A program made the position numbers and the translations under genes. From JALHMQ01 sp037441125 (GTDB lineage Bacteria; Pseudomonadota; Gammaproteobacteria; Burkholderiales; Burkholderiaceae_F), in the NCBI GenBank assembly GCA_037441125.1, contig JBBIST010000001.1:1-64000 (forward strand): a DNA stretch of 64,000 nt. Direction: 5' to 3'. Every line of letters begins with the position of its first letter. Positions within the stretch are counted from its first letter, which is position 1. Below are positions 40,254 to 48,634 of this stretch, piece by piece. The notes under the pieces were generated by a model. It searched no databases. It saw nothing but the letters and a program-made list of their open reading frames with translations, and was not told the origin of the DNA.

Positions 40254-41408
40254 ATGGATTCGCTGCCGCCGGCCAGTCGACCGCTGCTGTGCATCGTCGG
40301 CGCGCGCCCGAACTACATGAAAATGGCGCCGCTGCTGCGCGCCTTCGCCGCGCAGCCCGGCTTGCCGCCGGCGATCCTCGTGCACACCGGCCAGCACTAC
40401 GACCCGGCGCTCAACGATCAACTATTCGCCGACCTCGGACTGCCGCCGCCGGACCTGAACCTTGAGGTCGGTTCGGGCTCGCACGCGGTGCAGACGGCCG
40501 AGGTGATGAAGCGCATCGAGCCGGTGATCGACCGCACCGCGCCCTCGTGCGTGCTGGTGGTGGGCGACGTGAACTCGACGATCGCCGTCGGCCTGGTGGC
40601 GGTCAAGAAGGGCGTGCCGGTGGTGCACGTCGAGGCCGGCCTGCGCAGCTACGACCGCGCGATGCCGGAAGAAATCAACCGCGTGCTGACCGACGCGATC
40701 TCGTCTCTGCTGTACACGACCGAGCGCAGTGCGCACGAGAACCTGGCGCGCGAGGGCATCGCCGGCGAGCAGGTGCGCTTTGTCGGCAACCTGATGATCG
40801 ACTCGCTGCAGGTGGCGCTGCCGAAGGCCATTGCGCCGGCCGATGCTCTGCGCGCCGAGGGCGCGGACGCGGCGCTGGCGGCGGCCGACTTCGGCGTGGT
40901 CACGCTGCACCGGCCATCGAACGTCGATGCGCCGCAGGCGCTGGCCGAAGTGATTGACATCCTGCGCGACACTGCGGCGCAGCTGCCGCTGGTGTGGCCG
41001 ATCCATCCGCGCACGAGCGCCAACCTCGATCGCTTCGGACTGCGCGCGCGCCTGGAAGGCGCACGCATCGGCCTGATCGGTCCTCAGGGCTACCTGCAGA
41101 TGATCGGGCTCATGCGCGCCGCGAAACTGGTGCTGACCGACTCCGGCGGCGTGCAGGAAGAGACCACCGCGCTTGGCGTGCCCTGCCTGACGCTGCGCCA
41201 GAACACCGAGCGGCCGATCACGGTCGAGCAGGGCACCAATACGCTGGTCGGGCGCGACCGCGCGCGGGTGCGGGCGCTGGTCGGCGAGATCCTCGCCGGC
41301 GGCGGCAAGCGCGGCCGCTTGCCCGAACTGTGGGACGGGCATACGGCGCCGCGCATCGCCGCCGATCTGGCGCGCTGGCTGCACCGGCGAGCCGTGGAGG
41401 CGGCATGA
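40254..41408 (+). CDS. wecB: UDP-N-acetylglucosamine 2-epimerase (non-hydrolysing)
   Basis: Interconverts UDP-GlcNAc and UDP-ManNAc for the exopolysaccharide. It has 384 residues and a GT-B fold: LLCIVGARPNYMKMAPLLRA, LVHTGQHYDPALNDQLF, VVHVEAGLRSYDRAMPEEIN, DAISSLLYTTERSAHENL, VVTLHRPSNVD, and LTDSGGVQEETTALGVPCLT followed by LRQNTERPITVEQGTN. All catalytic residues I can place (the Asp in VVGDVN, the Glu in HVEAGLR, the His in TLHRP) are present. The ATG begins two bases after the ATPase stop, and the stop overlaps the GT9 gene. Confidence 0.93.
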   Translation: MDSLPPASRPLLCIVGARPNYMKMAPLLRAFAAQPGLPPAILVHTGQHYDPALNDQLFADLGLPPPDLNLEVGSGSHAVQTAEVMKRIEPVIDRTAPSCVLVVGDVNSTIAVGLVAVKKGVPVVHVEAGLRSYDRAMPEEINRVLTDAISSLLYTTERSAHENLAREGIAGEQVRFVGNLMIDSLQVALPKAIAPADALRAEGADAALAAADFGVVTLHRPSNVDAPQALAEVIDILRDTAAQLPLVWPIHPRTSANLDRFGLRARLEGARIGLIGPQGYLQMIGLMRAAKLVLTDSGGVQEETTALGVPCLTLRQNTERPITVEQGTNTLVGRDRARVRALVGEILAGGGKRGRLPELWDGHTAPRIAADLARWLHRRAVEAA

Positions 41409-42454
41409 ACGCGCGTTGCGGCAACGATCGGCATTTCTTGATCGTCAAGCACGGCGCACTGGGCGACGTCGTTCGCACGAGCTACCTCGCACACGCGCTA
41501 CGACGCAAGCATGGCGACAGCTTGCGCTTGTCCTGGCTAACCGCGTCTGCTTGCGTTCCGCTGCTGCGCTTCAACCCCTGCATCGACGACATCTGGACCT
41601 CGCTTGAGGAAGCGCGAGCGGGTCGCTTTGCGCGCGTGTTTTCGCTGGATGACGAAGCCGACGCGATCGACACGGTCGCGCGCCTCGACGCCGCTGAGGT
41701 GGTCGGCGCGTACCGCGATGTCGACGGGACGATCGCATACAGCGATGACTCGGCCGCGTGGTTCGACATGGGCCTGCTGTCGCGCTTCGGCAAGCGGCGC
41801 GCGGATGAGTTAAAGAAGGCAAATGAGCGCGGCCACGCCGACATCTTTGCTCAGGTCTTCGCCGTGGATTGCGTTTTGCCCTTGTTCTTCGGCAGCCGCC
41901 GCCTTGAGACGTGGGCCCAGCGCTGGATGCCGGAAGGTCCCTGGTACGTCGGCATCAATGCGTTCGCGGGAGGGCGTTGGCCGTCGAAGGAGTTGCCGGC
42001 GGTCGAGATCCCGCGCCTGATCGATGGCGTCCTGCGTCACGGTCGCGGCCGTGCTGTAAAGGTCGTGCTTCTCGGTGCCGGCGCCGACTATGAGCGCAAC
42101 CTCAGCTTGGCGCAGCAGTTCCCGTCCGATGTGATGGTCGCTGCGACCGACGACTCGGTACTGCGTCTGGCGGCAGTGATTAGCCGGCTGCAACTGATGA
42201 TCACAAGCGACAGCCTTGCCATGCACTTAGCCATCGCGCAGGCGGTGCCGACGATCGCGTTCTTCGCTCCCACTTCGGCCGCCGAGATCGACGACTTCGG
42301 GCGAGTCGCGAAGGTGATCTCTACCGCTCCAGACTACTGCTCCTACCGTCGCGACGCGGACAACTCGACCATTACCGCGGAGCGGCTGCTCGAGGTCGTG
42401 CGGTGCCGTTTCGGCGTGACCACGGATGCCATGTCAGTGGCGGCGAGTACGTGA
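41405..42454 (+). CDS. glycosyltransferase family 9 (heptosyltransferase-like)
   Basis: A 349-residue GT9 protein: HFLIVKHGALGDVVRTSYLA at the N-terminus, DGTIAYSDDSAAWFDMGLLS in the middle, GINAFAGGRWPSKELPAVEI and donor-site LMITSDSLAMHLAIAQAVPT at the C-terminus. This is the ADP-heptose transferase fold, but it differs from WaaC/WaaF and resembles GT9 proteins of unknown acceptor in glycan loci. The usual XrtA order has no GT9 here, so this gene and the mini-frame behind it look like an insertion between wecB and the TIGR03087 glycosyltransferase. The ATG overlaps the wecB stop. Confidence 0.82.
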   Translation: MNARCGNDRHFLIVKHGALGDVVRTSYLAHALRRKHGDSLRLSWLTASACVPLLRFNPCIDDIWTSLEEARAGRFARVFSLDDEADAIDTVARLDAAEVVGAYRDVDGTIAYSDDSAAWFDMGLLSRFGKRRADELKKANERGHADIFAQVFAVDCVLPLFFGSRRLETWAQRWMPEGPWYVGINAFAGGRWPSKELPAVEIPRLIDGVLRHGRGRAVKVVLLGAGADYERNLSLAQQFPSDVMVAATDDSVLRLAAVISRLQLMITSDSLAMHLAIAQAVPTIAFFAPTSAAEIDDFGRVAKVISTAPDYCSYRRDADNSTITAERLLEVVRCRFGVTTDAMSVAAST

Positions 42455-42579
42455 TGCTGCAGGCCGCCGTCGCCAACGTGGCTCGCATCGCGAGAGCGCT
42501 GGGCGTACGCGTCGGTGACTCCGTCGTCGGCGAACCGGGCACTTCCTCTAAAACCAGCGACGAGCTGACTGGCGCCTAG
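42454..42579 (+). CDS. 41-residue open frame, possible HTH fragment
   Basis: The ATG overlaps the GT9 stop (ATGA). The product begins MLQAAVANVARIARALGVRV and ends SSKTSDELTGA. The ARIARALGV stretch resembles the last helix of Cro/C1-type helix-turn-helix domains, so it could be a remnant of a regulator. Translational coupling could express it. No further support is visible. Confidence 0.3.
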   Translation: MLQAAVANVARIARALGVRVGDSVVGEPGTSSKTSDELTGA

Positions 42580-42587
42580 GTGAGACC

Positions 42588-43829
42588 ATGCGGCCGCCGC
42601 TCTTGTATCTCACGCATCGGCTTCCCTATCCGCCCAACAAGGGCGACAAGATCACGACGTTTCACTTGTTGCGCCATCTGGCGGCGCGCTACGACGTCTA
42701 CCTAGGCACCTTTGTCGATGCCGCCGAGGACGACCCGCATCGTTCGGCGCTGACGCGCTATTGCGCCGCGCTTCACGCGCCACGGCTGCGTCCCAGGTTG
42801 GCCACCATCGGCGCGACGACCGGGTTCGTGCGGGGGGAGGCGCTGACCCTGTCGTACTACCGCAGCCGGGCTATGACGCGCTGGGTGGAGCGGATCGTTC
42901 GCACGCACGGCATCGCTCGGGCGGTCGTCTATTCGTCGGCCATGGCGCAGTACGTGCAGCATCTGGCGGGTCTGCATACCGTGCTGCACTTTGCCGATGT
43001 CGATTCGGCGAAGTGGTCCGACTATGCGAATGCGGTGCGCTGGCCGCTGTCGGCGGTGTATCGGCGCGAGGCACGAACACTTCTTGCGTTCGAACGTGCG
43101 GCCGCGCGTAGGGCGGCGGCGTGCTCTCTGGTCACGGATGCCGAAGCCGCCCTGTTTGCGCGCTTGGCGCCAGAGTGCGCTTCCAAGGTGTGTGTCGTGC
43201 GCAATGGCGTTGACACGGACTACTTTGCGCCGTTGCCCGAGCGTGCGTCGCCCTTTGCCTGCGACGAAGTGGCGATCGTGTTCACCGGCGTCATGGACTA
43301 TCGGCCCAACATCGATGCCGTCGACTGGTTCGCGCGGGAAGTCTTGCCCGCGTTACTGACCGAGCAGACTCGCCTGCGCTTTTACATCGTCGGCATGAAT
43401 CCGGCGCCCGCGGTGCGCGCGCTGACGCGGGATCGACACGTTGTCGTCACCGGCAAGGTGCCGGACGTACGACCGTACTTGCAGCACGCGCGGGTCGTGG
43501 TGGCGCCACTGCGCATCGCGCGCGGCGTGCAGAACAAGGTGCTGGAGGCGATGGCAATGCAGCGGCCGGTGGTCGTCGCCGCCGCTGCTGCGGTCGGCGT
43601 TTCGGGGGTCGCGGGCGAAGACTTCGCCGTGGCGGGGACCGCTGCTGAGTTCGTCGCGAAGGTCAAGACGCTGCTCGATGTGCGTGCTGGCGACGCGCTG
43701 GGCATGCGCGCGCGTGCGTGTGTGTTGCGGCAACACGCTTGGGATGCCAATCTCACCGCGCTGACCGACCTTCTGGAAGCGCCAGCGCCCGTGGCGACGC
43801 GCCCGCAGTTGACGGAGGCACTGGCATGA
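42588..43829 (+). CDS. XrtA-system glycosyltransferase (TIGR03087 type)
   Basis: GT-B glycosyltransferase of 413 residues. The N-terminus LLYLTHRLPYPPNKGDKITT is the hallmark of the TIGR03087/stp1 family. Further marks are YSSAMAQYVQHLAGLHTVLH, LHFADVDSAKWSDYAN, VVRNGVDTDYFAP, FTGVMDYRPNIDAVDWFARE and VVVAPLRIARGVQNKVLEAM, the last being the donor-site signature. It is one of several sugar transferases that build the XrtA-linked exopolysaccharide repeat. Its stop overlaps the deacetylase ATG. Confidence 0.9.
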   Translation: MRPPLLYLTHRLPYPPNKGDKITTFHLLRHLAARYDVYLGTFVDAAEDDPHRSALTRYCAALHAPRLRPRLATIGATTGFVRGEALTLSYYRSRAMTRWVERIVRTHGIARAVVYSSAMAQYVQHLAGLHTVLHFADVDSAKWSDYANAVRWPLSAVYRREARTLLAFERAAARRAAACSLVTDAEAALFARLAPECASKVCVVRNGVDTDYFAPLPERASPFACDEVAIVFTGVMDYRPNIDAVDWFAREVLPALLTEQTRLRFYIVGMNPAPAVRALTRDRHVVVTGKVPDVRPYLQHARVVVAPLRIARGVQNKVLEAMAMQRPVVVAAAAAVGVSGVAGEDFAVAGTAAEFVAKVKTLLDVRAGDALGMRARACVLRQHAWDANLTALTDLLEAPAPVATRPQLTEALA

Positions 43830-44761
43830 GGTCGCTTATCGCAACAGGTTCGGGGAGCGCTGGGAGCGAGAGGTCGGCGCCGTTCGCCAACGCACTGACC
43901 TGCGACGTCGAGGACTACTTCCAGGTTTCGGCCTTCGCGCCGCACATCGACCGCGCGCGCTGGGACGCGCAGCCGTGTCGGATCGAGCGCAACGTCGGCC
44001 GCCTGCTGGAGCTGTTCGCACACCACGGCGCGCGCGCCACCTTCTTCACCCTCGGCTGGATCGCCGAGCGCTATCCGCGGCTGGTGCGCGAGATCGTCGC
44101 CGGCGGCCACGAACTCGCAAGCCACGGCTACGGCCACCGGCGTGCGAGCGAGATGACGCGCGCCGAACTGGCCGAGGACGTGTCGCGCGCCCGGGCGCTG
44201 CTCGAAGACATCGGCGGCGTGCCGGTGCGCGGCTACCGCGCGCCAAGCTTCTCGATTGGCCGCACCAATCCCTGGGCCTTCGACGTGCTGGTCGAAGCAG
44301 GCTACCGCTACAGCTCGAGCGTCTATCCGGTGCGACACGATCACTACGGCATGCCGGAGGCGCCGCGCTTCGCGTTTCGGCCGCGGCCCGAGCTGGTGGA
44401 GCTGCCGGTCACCACCACGCGACTGTTCGGCAACAACGTTCCCACCGGCGGCGGCGGCTACTTCCGCTTCTTCCCGTACCGGCTGTCGGCGTGGATGATC
44501 GGGCGCGTCAACCGCATCGATCGCGAACCGGCGATCTTCTACTTTCACCCGTGGGAGATCGACCCCGAGCAGCCGCGCGTGCCGGGAGCCAGCCGCAAGA
44601 CGCGCTTCCGGCACTACGTCAACCTGCACCGCACCGAAGCGCGCCTGACGCGCCTGCTGCGCGAGTTCCGCTGGGGCCGAGTCGACGCCGTCTTCGCCGG
44701 CGCGCTGCAGGCACCGGCCGCAGGCGCGAACTCCGCATCCTTCGAACCGGTCCCTGCGTGA
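43826..44761 (+). CDS. XrtA-system polysaccharide deacetylase (TIGR03006 type)
   Basis: NodB-homology deacetylase of 311 residues. ALTCDVEDYFQVSAFAPHID has the catalytic Asp in the subfamily-specific form. ATFFTLGWIAERYPRLVREI, GGHELASHGYGHRRAS with the two metal His, YRAPSFSIGRTNPWAFDVL and YFHPWEIDPEQPR follow. Expected metal ligands (Asp, His, His) are all present. It probably removes N-acetyl groups from the exopolysaccharide. The ATG at 43826 overlaps the previous stop. The frame opening at 43718 is antisense-like through that gene and is not used. Confidence 0.92.
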   Translation: MRSLIATGSGSAGSERSAPFANALTCDVEDYFQVSAFAPHIDRARWDAQPCRIERNVGRLLELFAHHGARATFFTLGWIAERYPRLVREIVAGGHELASHGYGHRRASEMTRAELAEDVSRARALLEDIGGVPVRGYRAPSFSIGRTNPWAFDVLVEAGYRYSSSVYPVRHDHYGMPEAPRFAFRPRPELVELPVTTTRLFGNNVPTGGGGYFRFFPYRLSAWMIGRVNRIDREPAIFYFHPWEIDPEQPRVPGASRKTRFRHYVNLHRTEARLTRLLREFRWGRVDAVFAGALQAPAAGANSASFEPVPA

Positions 44762-45822
44762 AGCCCGACGATCTTCCCGGTCTGGCCGCGGCCGCGGTCA
44801 GCGTCCGACCCTTCGGCCACACCGATGCCGGCGCCTGGGAGGCGTACGCGCGCGCCTGCCCGGAAGCGACCTTCTTCCACCGGATCGGCTGGCGCTCGAT
44901 CCTGGAAGAAGTGCTGCGGCACCGCGCGCACTACCTGATCGCCGAGCGCGCCGGCCGCATCTGCGGCGTGCTGCCGCTGGCGCAGGTCCGCAGCCGCCTG
45001 TTCGGTCACTCGCTCGTGTCGCTGCCGTTTGCCGTCTACGGCGGCGCCGCCGCCGACGACGAGGCCGCGCGCCGCGCGCTGCACGGCGCCGCCGTCGATC
45101 TCGCGCGCGATCTGGGCGTCGACCATCTGGAGTTGCGCCATCGCCGCACGCATGAGCCCGAGTGGCCGCGCCAGGACCTGTACGTGACCTTCCGCCGCGA
45201 GATCCTGGCCGACGAGGAAGCGAACCTGCTTGCGGTCCCGCGCAAGCAGCGGGCGATGGTGCGCAAGGGCATCCAGCGCGGCCTGGCGGCTGAGATCGAC
45301 CGCGGTGTCGAGCGTTTCTTTGCGCTCTACGCCGACAACCAGCACCGGCACGGCACGCCGCCGCACGGGCGCCGCTACTTCGAGGCGCTGCGCGCCACCT
45401 TCGGCGACGACTGCGAGCCGCTGATCGTGCTCGACCCGCAGGGCCGGCCGGTCTCGGCCGTGCTGAGCTTCTACTGGCGCGACGAGGTGCTGCCGTACTA
45501 CGCCGGCGACCGCATCGAAGCGCGCGAACTGGCCGCCAACGACTTCAAGTACTGGGCGCTGATGCGGCGGGCCTGCGCGCGCGGCCTGCGCGTGTTCGAC
45601 TTCGGCCGCTCCAAGCAGGGCACCGGCTCGTTCGACTTCAAGAAGAACTGGGGTTTTGCGCCGGCGCCGCTCGCCTACGAGTTCTGTCTGTTCAAGCGCT
45701 CCGAGGTGCCGCAGGCGAACCCGTCCAATCCGAAGTACCGGGCGCTGATCGCCGCCTGGCAGCGGCTGCCGCGGCCGCTGGTCAACGCGCTCGGGCCCTG
45801 GGTTGTGCGCGGGCTGGGATGA
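44758..45822 (+). CDS. FemAB-like XrtA-associated protein (TIGR03019 type)
   Basis: A two-GNAT-fold FemAB-like protein of 354 residues. EATFFHRIGWRSILEEVLRH, LIAERAGRICGVLPLAQVRS, VPRKQRAMVRKGIQRGLA, SAVLSFYWRDEVLPYYAGD and VFDFGRSKQGTGSFDFKKNW match this XrtA-associated subfamily. FemAB enzymes transfer amino acids from aminoacyl-tRNA; here an acyl transfer to the polysaccharide or a carrier is plausible but unproven. The GTG at 44758 overlaps the deacetylase stop. The C-terminus hosts an ATGA overlap with a 23-codon mini-frame before xrtA. Confidence 0.9.
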   Translation: MKPDDLPGLAAAAVSVRPFGHTDAGAWEAYARACPEATFFHRIGWRSILEEVLRHRAHYLIAERAGRICGVLPLAQVRSRLFGHSLVSLPFAVYGGAAADDEAARRALHGAAVDLARDLGVDHLELRHRRTHEPEWPRQDLYVTFRREILADEEANLLAVPRKQRAMVRKGIQRGLAAEIDRGVERFFALYADNQHRHGTPPHGRRYFEALRATFGDDCEPLIVLDPQGRPVSAVLSFYWRDEVLPYYAGDRIEARELAANDFKYWALMRRACARGLRVFDFGRSKQGTGSFDFKKNWGFAPAPLAYEFCLFKRSEVPQANPSNPKYRALIAAWQRLPRPLVNALGPWVVRGLG

Positions 45823-45890
45823 ACATGAACGCGCACGGCGCGTCCTTCGCGCTCAATCCGCAGCGCGCTGCGCGGAGGCGCGGTCCATGA
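45819..45890 (+). CDS. 23-codon frame bridging the FemAB gene and xrtA
   Basis: ATG at 45819 overlaps the FemAB stop, and its TGA (45888-45890) overlaps the xrtA ATG. The peptide (MNMNAHGASFALNPQRAARR then RGP) has no recognised motif. Its value is probably translational: ribosomes finishing the FemAB gene could be handed through it to xrtA. It could also be chance. Confidence 0.35.
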   Translation: MNMNAHGASFALNPQRAARRRGP

Positions 45891-47437
45891 GCAGCGAGGC
45901 GCCGCCCGTGTTGGCGCTGCCCAGCCCGACCGCGCAACGACCGCTCGCGGCCTTCGCGCTGGTGACTGCGCTGCTGGCGGCGGCGATCCTCGTCTACCTG
46001 CCGACCGCGCTGTCGATGGCGCAGATCTGGACGCGCTCGCAGACCTTCGCCCACGGCTGGCTGGTGCTGCCGGCGAGCCTGTGGTTCATTTGGCAGCGGC
46101 GCGAGCAACTGGCGGCGCTGCCGCTTGCTCCCTGGTGGCCGGGCGCGCTGCTGGTGGCCGGTGCGGGCGCGCTGTGGCTCGCGGCCGAACTCGCCGGCGC
46201 GCAAAGCGCGGCACAGTTCGCGCTGGTGGCGCTTGCCGCCGGCGCGGTGATCGCGGCCACCGGTGCCGCCTGGGCGCGCGTGCTAGCGTTTCCGCTCGCC
46301 TTCCTGCTGTTCGCGGTGCCGTTCGGCGAGATCTTCGTGCCGACCCTGATCGACTGGACCGCCGACTTCACGGTCGCGGCGCTCAAACTCAGCGGCGTGC
46401 CGGTCTACCGCGAGGGCAACGAGTTCGCGATCCCGAGCGGCCGCTGGTCGGTGGTCGAGGCCTGCAGCGGCGTACGCTACCTGCTTGCCTCGGCGATGGC
46501 CGGCACGCTGTACGCGTGGCTCATGTTCCGCTCGCCGCGGCGGCGGGCGCTGTTCATCGCGGCGTCACTTCTGGTGCCGATCGTCGCCAACTGGTTGCGC
46601 GCCTACCTGATCGTGATGCTTGGCCACCTGTCAGACAACCGCATCGCCGCCGGCGTCGACCACCTGATCTACGGCTGGATCTTCTTCGGCATCGTGATCC
46701 TGGCGATGTTCGCGGTCGGCGCGCGCTGGCGCGAGGACGGCGCGCCGGCGGCAACGCACGCGCGCTCCTCGGCAGCGGGCTTTCCGCGGCCGGCATCGCT
46801 CGCGCCCGCCTGGCTTGCGCTGGCCGGGCTGCTGGCGGTATGGCCGCTGCTGGCGCTGGCGCTGCTGGCGCAGGCCGATCCGCGGCCGGTGGTGGCGGCG
46901 CAGGTGCAGCCTGCGGCCGGCTGGAGCGAGGCCGCGGCCGACGATGGCTGGCGGCCCGAACTGCAGGCGCCGCGCGCGCTCGTGCAGCAGCACTTCGCGC
47001 GCGGGCCGAACCGAGTTGCGCTACACGTCGGTTACTTCCGCGCGCAGACGCAGGCCTCGGAACTCGTTTCGTCGCGCAACTTGGTCGCGAGCGAGGACGG
47101 TCCCTGGCGGCTGCTGGCGCGCGGCCGCACGGAGGCGGCGCTCGGTGCGACGCCGGTCGTCTGGCGCACGGCGATCGTGCGCGGCGCCGATGGCCGCCAG
47201 TTCGCGGTCTGGCAGTCCTACTGGCTGGGCGAGCGCTGGAGCGCGAGCGACGTGCAGGCCAAGGTCGAGCTGGCGTTCGACCGGCTGCTCGCGCGCTCGG
47301 ACTCGTCGGCCTGGGTGGCGCTGGCGGTGGCGCACGATCCGGACCAGCCGCAGCAGTCGCAGGCGGCGCTGCGCGAGTTCCTGGCGCAGATGGGACCGTC
47401 GCTTGCGCGCGCGTTGCAGGAGACGGCGGCGCGATGA
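45887..47437 (+). CDS. xrtA: exosortase A fused to an EpsI domain
   Basis: Inner-membrane cysteine transpeptidase-like enzyme that cleaves PEP-CTERM proteins. About eight helices occupy residues 20-290. The catalytic triad is visible: Cys193 in VEACSGVRYLLAS, Arg238 in NWLRAYLIV and His259 in GVDHLIYGW. Residues ~330-516 are a soluble EpsI-like domain (GWRPELQAPRALVQQHFARG; HVGYFRAQTQASELVSSRNL; YWLGERWSASDVQAKVELAF), made as a separate protein in some bacteria. The ATG at 45887 is preceded by GGAGG; the frame opening at 45803 overlaps FemAB. No PEP-CTERM substrate gene lies in the window, so substrates are encoded elsewhere. Confidence 0.93.
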   Translation: MSSEAPPVLALPSPTAQRPLAAFALVTALLAAAILVYLPTALSMAQIWTRSQTFAHGWLVLPASLWFIWQRREQLAALPLAPWWPGALLVAGAGALWLAAELAGAQSAAQFALVALAAGAVIAATGAAWARVLAFPLAFLLFAVPFGEIFVPTLIDWTADFTVAALKLSGVPVYREGNEFAIPSGRWSVVEACSGVRYLLASAMAGTLYAWLMFRSPRRRALFIAASLLVPIVANWLRAYLIVMLGHLSDNRIAAGVDHLIYGWIFFGIVILAMFAVGARWREDGAPAATHARSSAAGFPRPASLAPAWLALAGLLAVWPLLALALLAQADPRPVVAAQVQPAAGWSEAAADDGWRPELQAPRALVQQHFARGPNRVALHVGYFRAQTQASELVSSRNLVASEDGPWRLLARGRTEAALGATPVVWRTAIVRGADGRQFAVWQSYWLGERWSASDVQAKVELAFDRLLARSDSSAWVALAVAHDPDQPQQSQAALREFLAQMGPSLARALQETAAR

Positions 47438-48624
47438 AGATCACCGATGGTCGGCCGCTGGTCGCGCATGTCGTCTACCGCTTCGCCGTGGGCGGGCTGG
47501 AAAACGGCGTCGTCAACCTGATCAACCGGCTGCCCGGCGAACGCTGGCGTCACGTGGTGATCGCGCTCACCGAGGCCGAGGCATCGATGCGCTCGCGGAT
47601 CGCGCGAGCCGACGCCGGCTGCCTCGAACTGCACAAGGCGCCCGGCCATCTGTGGCGCGAGATGCCGCGGCTGGTGCGGCTGTTGCGCGAGCTGCGGCCG
47701 GCGATTGTCCACACACGCAATCTGGCGGCGCTCGAAGCGCAGGTGCCGGCGGCGCTGGCCGGCGTGCCGGTGCGCGTGCACGGCGAGCACGGCTGGGACG
47801 TGCATGACCCCGACGGCCGAAGCCGCCGCTACCGGCTGGTGCGCCGGCTGTACCGGCCGTTCGTCCATCACCACGTGGCGCTGTCGGCGCAGATCGCGCG
47901 CTACCTCGCCGGTTGCGGCGTGCCGGCGAGCCGAATCAGCCGCATCTGCAACGGCGTCGACACGCAGCGCTTCCGTCCCGCCGCCGGCGGCGCGCCCGAG
48001 CGCGGCGTGCTGGCGGCAGCACCATTCGCCATCGAGGGCGCGTTCGTCGTCGGCACCGTGGGCCGGCTGCACGCGGTCAAGGATCAGGCGCTGCTGGTGC
48101 GCGCCGCCGCGCGCGCGCTGGCGCAGGCGCCGGATGCGCGCAAGCGCCTGCGGCTGGTGATCGTCGGCGACGGACCGCTGCGCGCCGACCTGCAGGCAGC
48201 GATCAGCGCCGCCGGTCTGACTGACATCGCCTGGCTCGCCGGCGAGCAGGCGCAGGTGGCCGACTGGCTGCGCGCGCTCGATCTGTTCGTGCTGCCGTCG
48301 CTCGCCGAGGGCATCTCGAACACGATCCTGGAGGCGATGGCCTGCGCGCTGCCGGTGATCGCCACCCGCGTCGGCGGCAACGACGAACTGGTCGAGGCGC
48401 CGGCCACCGGCGCCCTGATTGCGGCCGGCGACGAGTCCGCGCTCGCCGAGCAGATCTTGTCGATGCTCGCCGACCCGCAGCGCGCGCGCGGAATGGGGCG
48501 CGCGGCGCGCGAGCGGGTTGAAAGGCATTTCAGCCTCGAGGCGATGGTGGCCGCCTACGGCGCGCTGTACGAGCGGCTGCTGGCGCGGCGCGCCGCACCG
48601 GCGGCGCGCCTGCGCCAGGCCTAA
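47434..48624 (+). CDS. XrtA-system glycosyltransferase (TIGR03088 type)
   Basis: GT4 glycosyltransferase of 396 residues. VAHVVYRFAVGGLENGVVNL is the characteristic start of the TIGR03088 family. VHTRNLAALEAQVPAALAGV, VHGEHGWDVHDPDG, RICNGVDTQRFRP, GTVGRLHAVKDQALLVRAAA and the donor motif LPSLAEGISNTILEAMACAL follow. The ATG overlaps the xrtA stop by four bases (47434-47437). It is separated by only 10 bases from the amidotransferase. The position directly after exosortase A is the conserved one for this family. Confidence 0.92.
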   Translation: MKITDGRPLVAHVVYRFAVGGLENGVVNLINRLPGERWRHVVIALTEAEASMRSRIARADAGCLELHKAPGHLWREMPRLVRLLRELRPAIVHTRNLAALEAQVPAALAGVPVRVHGEHGWDVHDPDGRSRRYRLVRRLYRPFVHHHVALSAQIARYLAGCGVPASRISRICNGVDTQRFRPAAGGAPERGVLAAAPFAIEGAFVVGTVGRLHAVKDQALLVRAAARALAQAPDARKRLRLVIVGDGPLRADLQAAISAAGLTDIAWLAGEQAQVADWLRALDLFVLPSLAEGISNTILEAMACALPVIATRVGGNDELVEAPATGALIAAGDESALAEQILSMLADPQRARGMGRAARERVERHFSLEAMVAAYGALYERLLARRAAPAARLRQA

Positions 48625-48634
48625 GGAGAGCGCG

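Noticed and set aside
46081..47433. Long + strand frame through xrtA before the TIGR03088 glycosyltransferase start
   Set aside because: The first 450 codons are a shadow of xrtA in another frame; the real gene begins at 47434 with the family's N-terminus.
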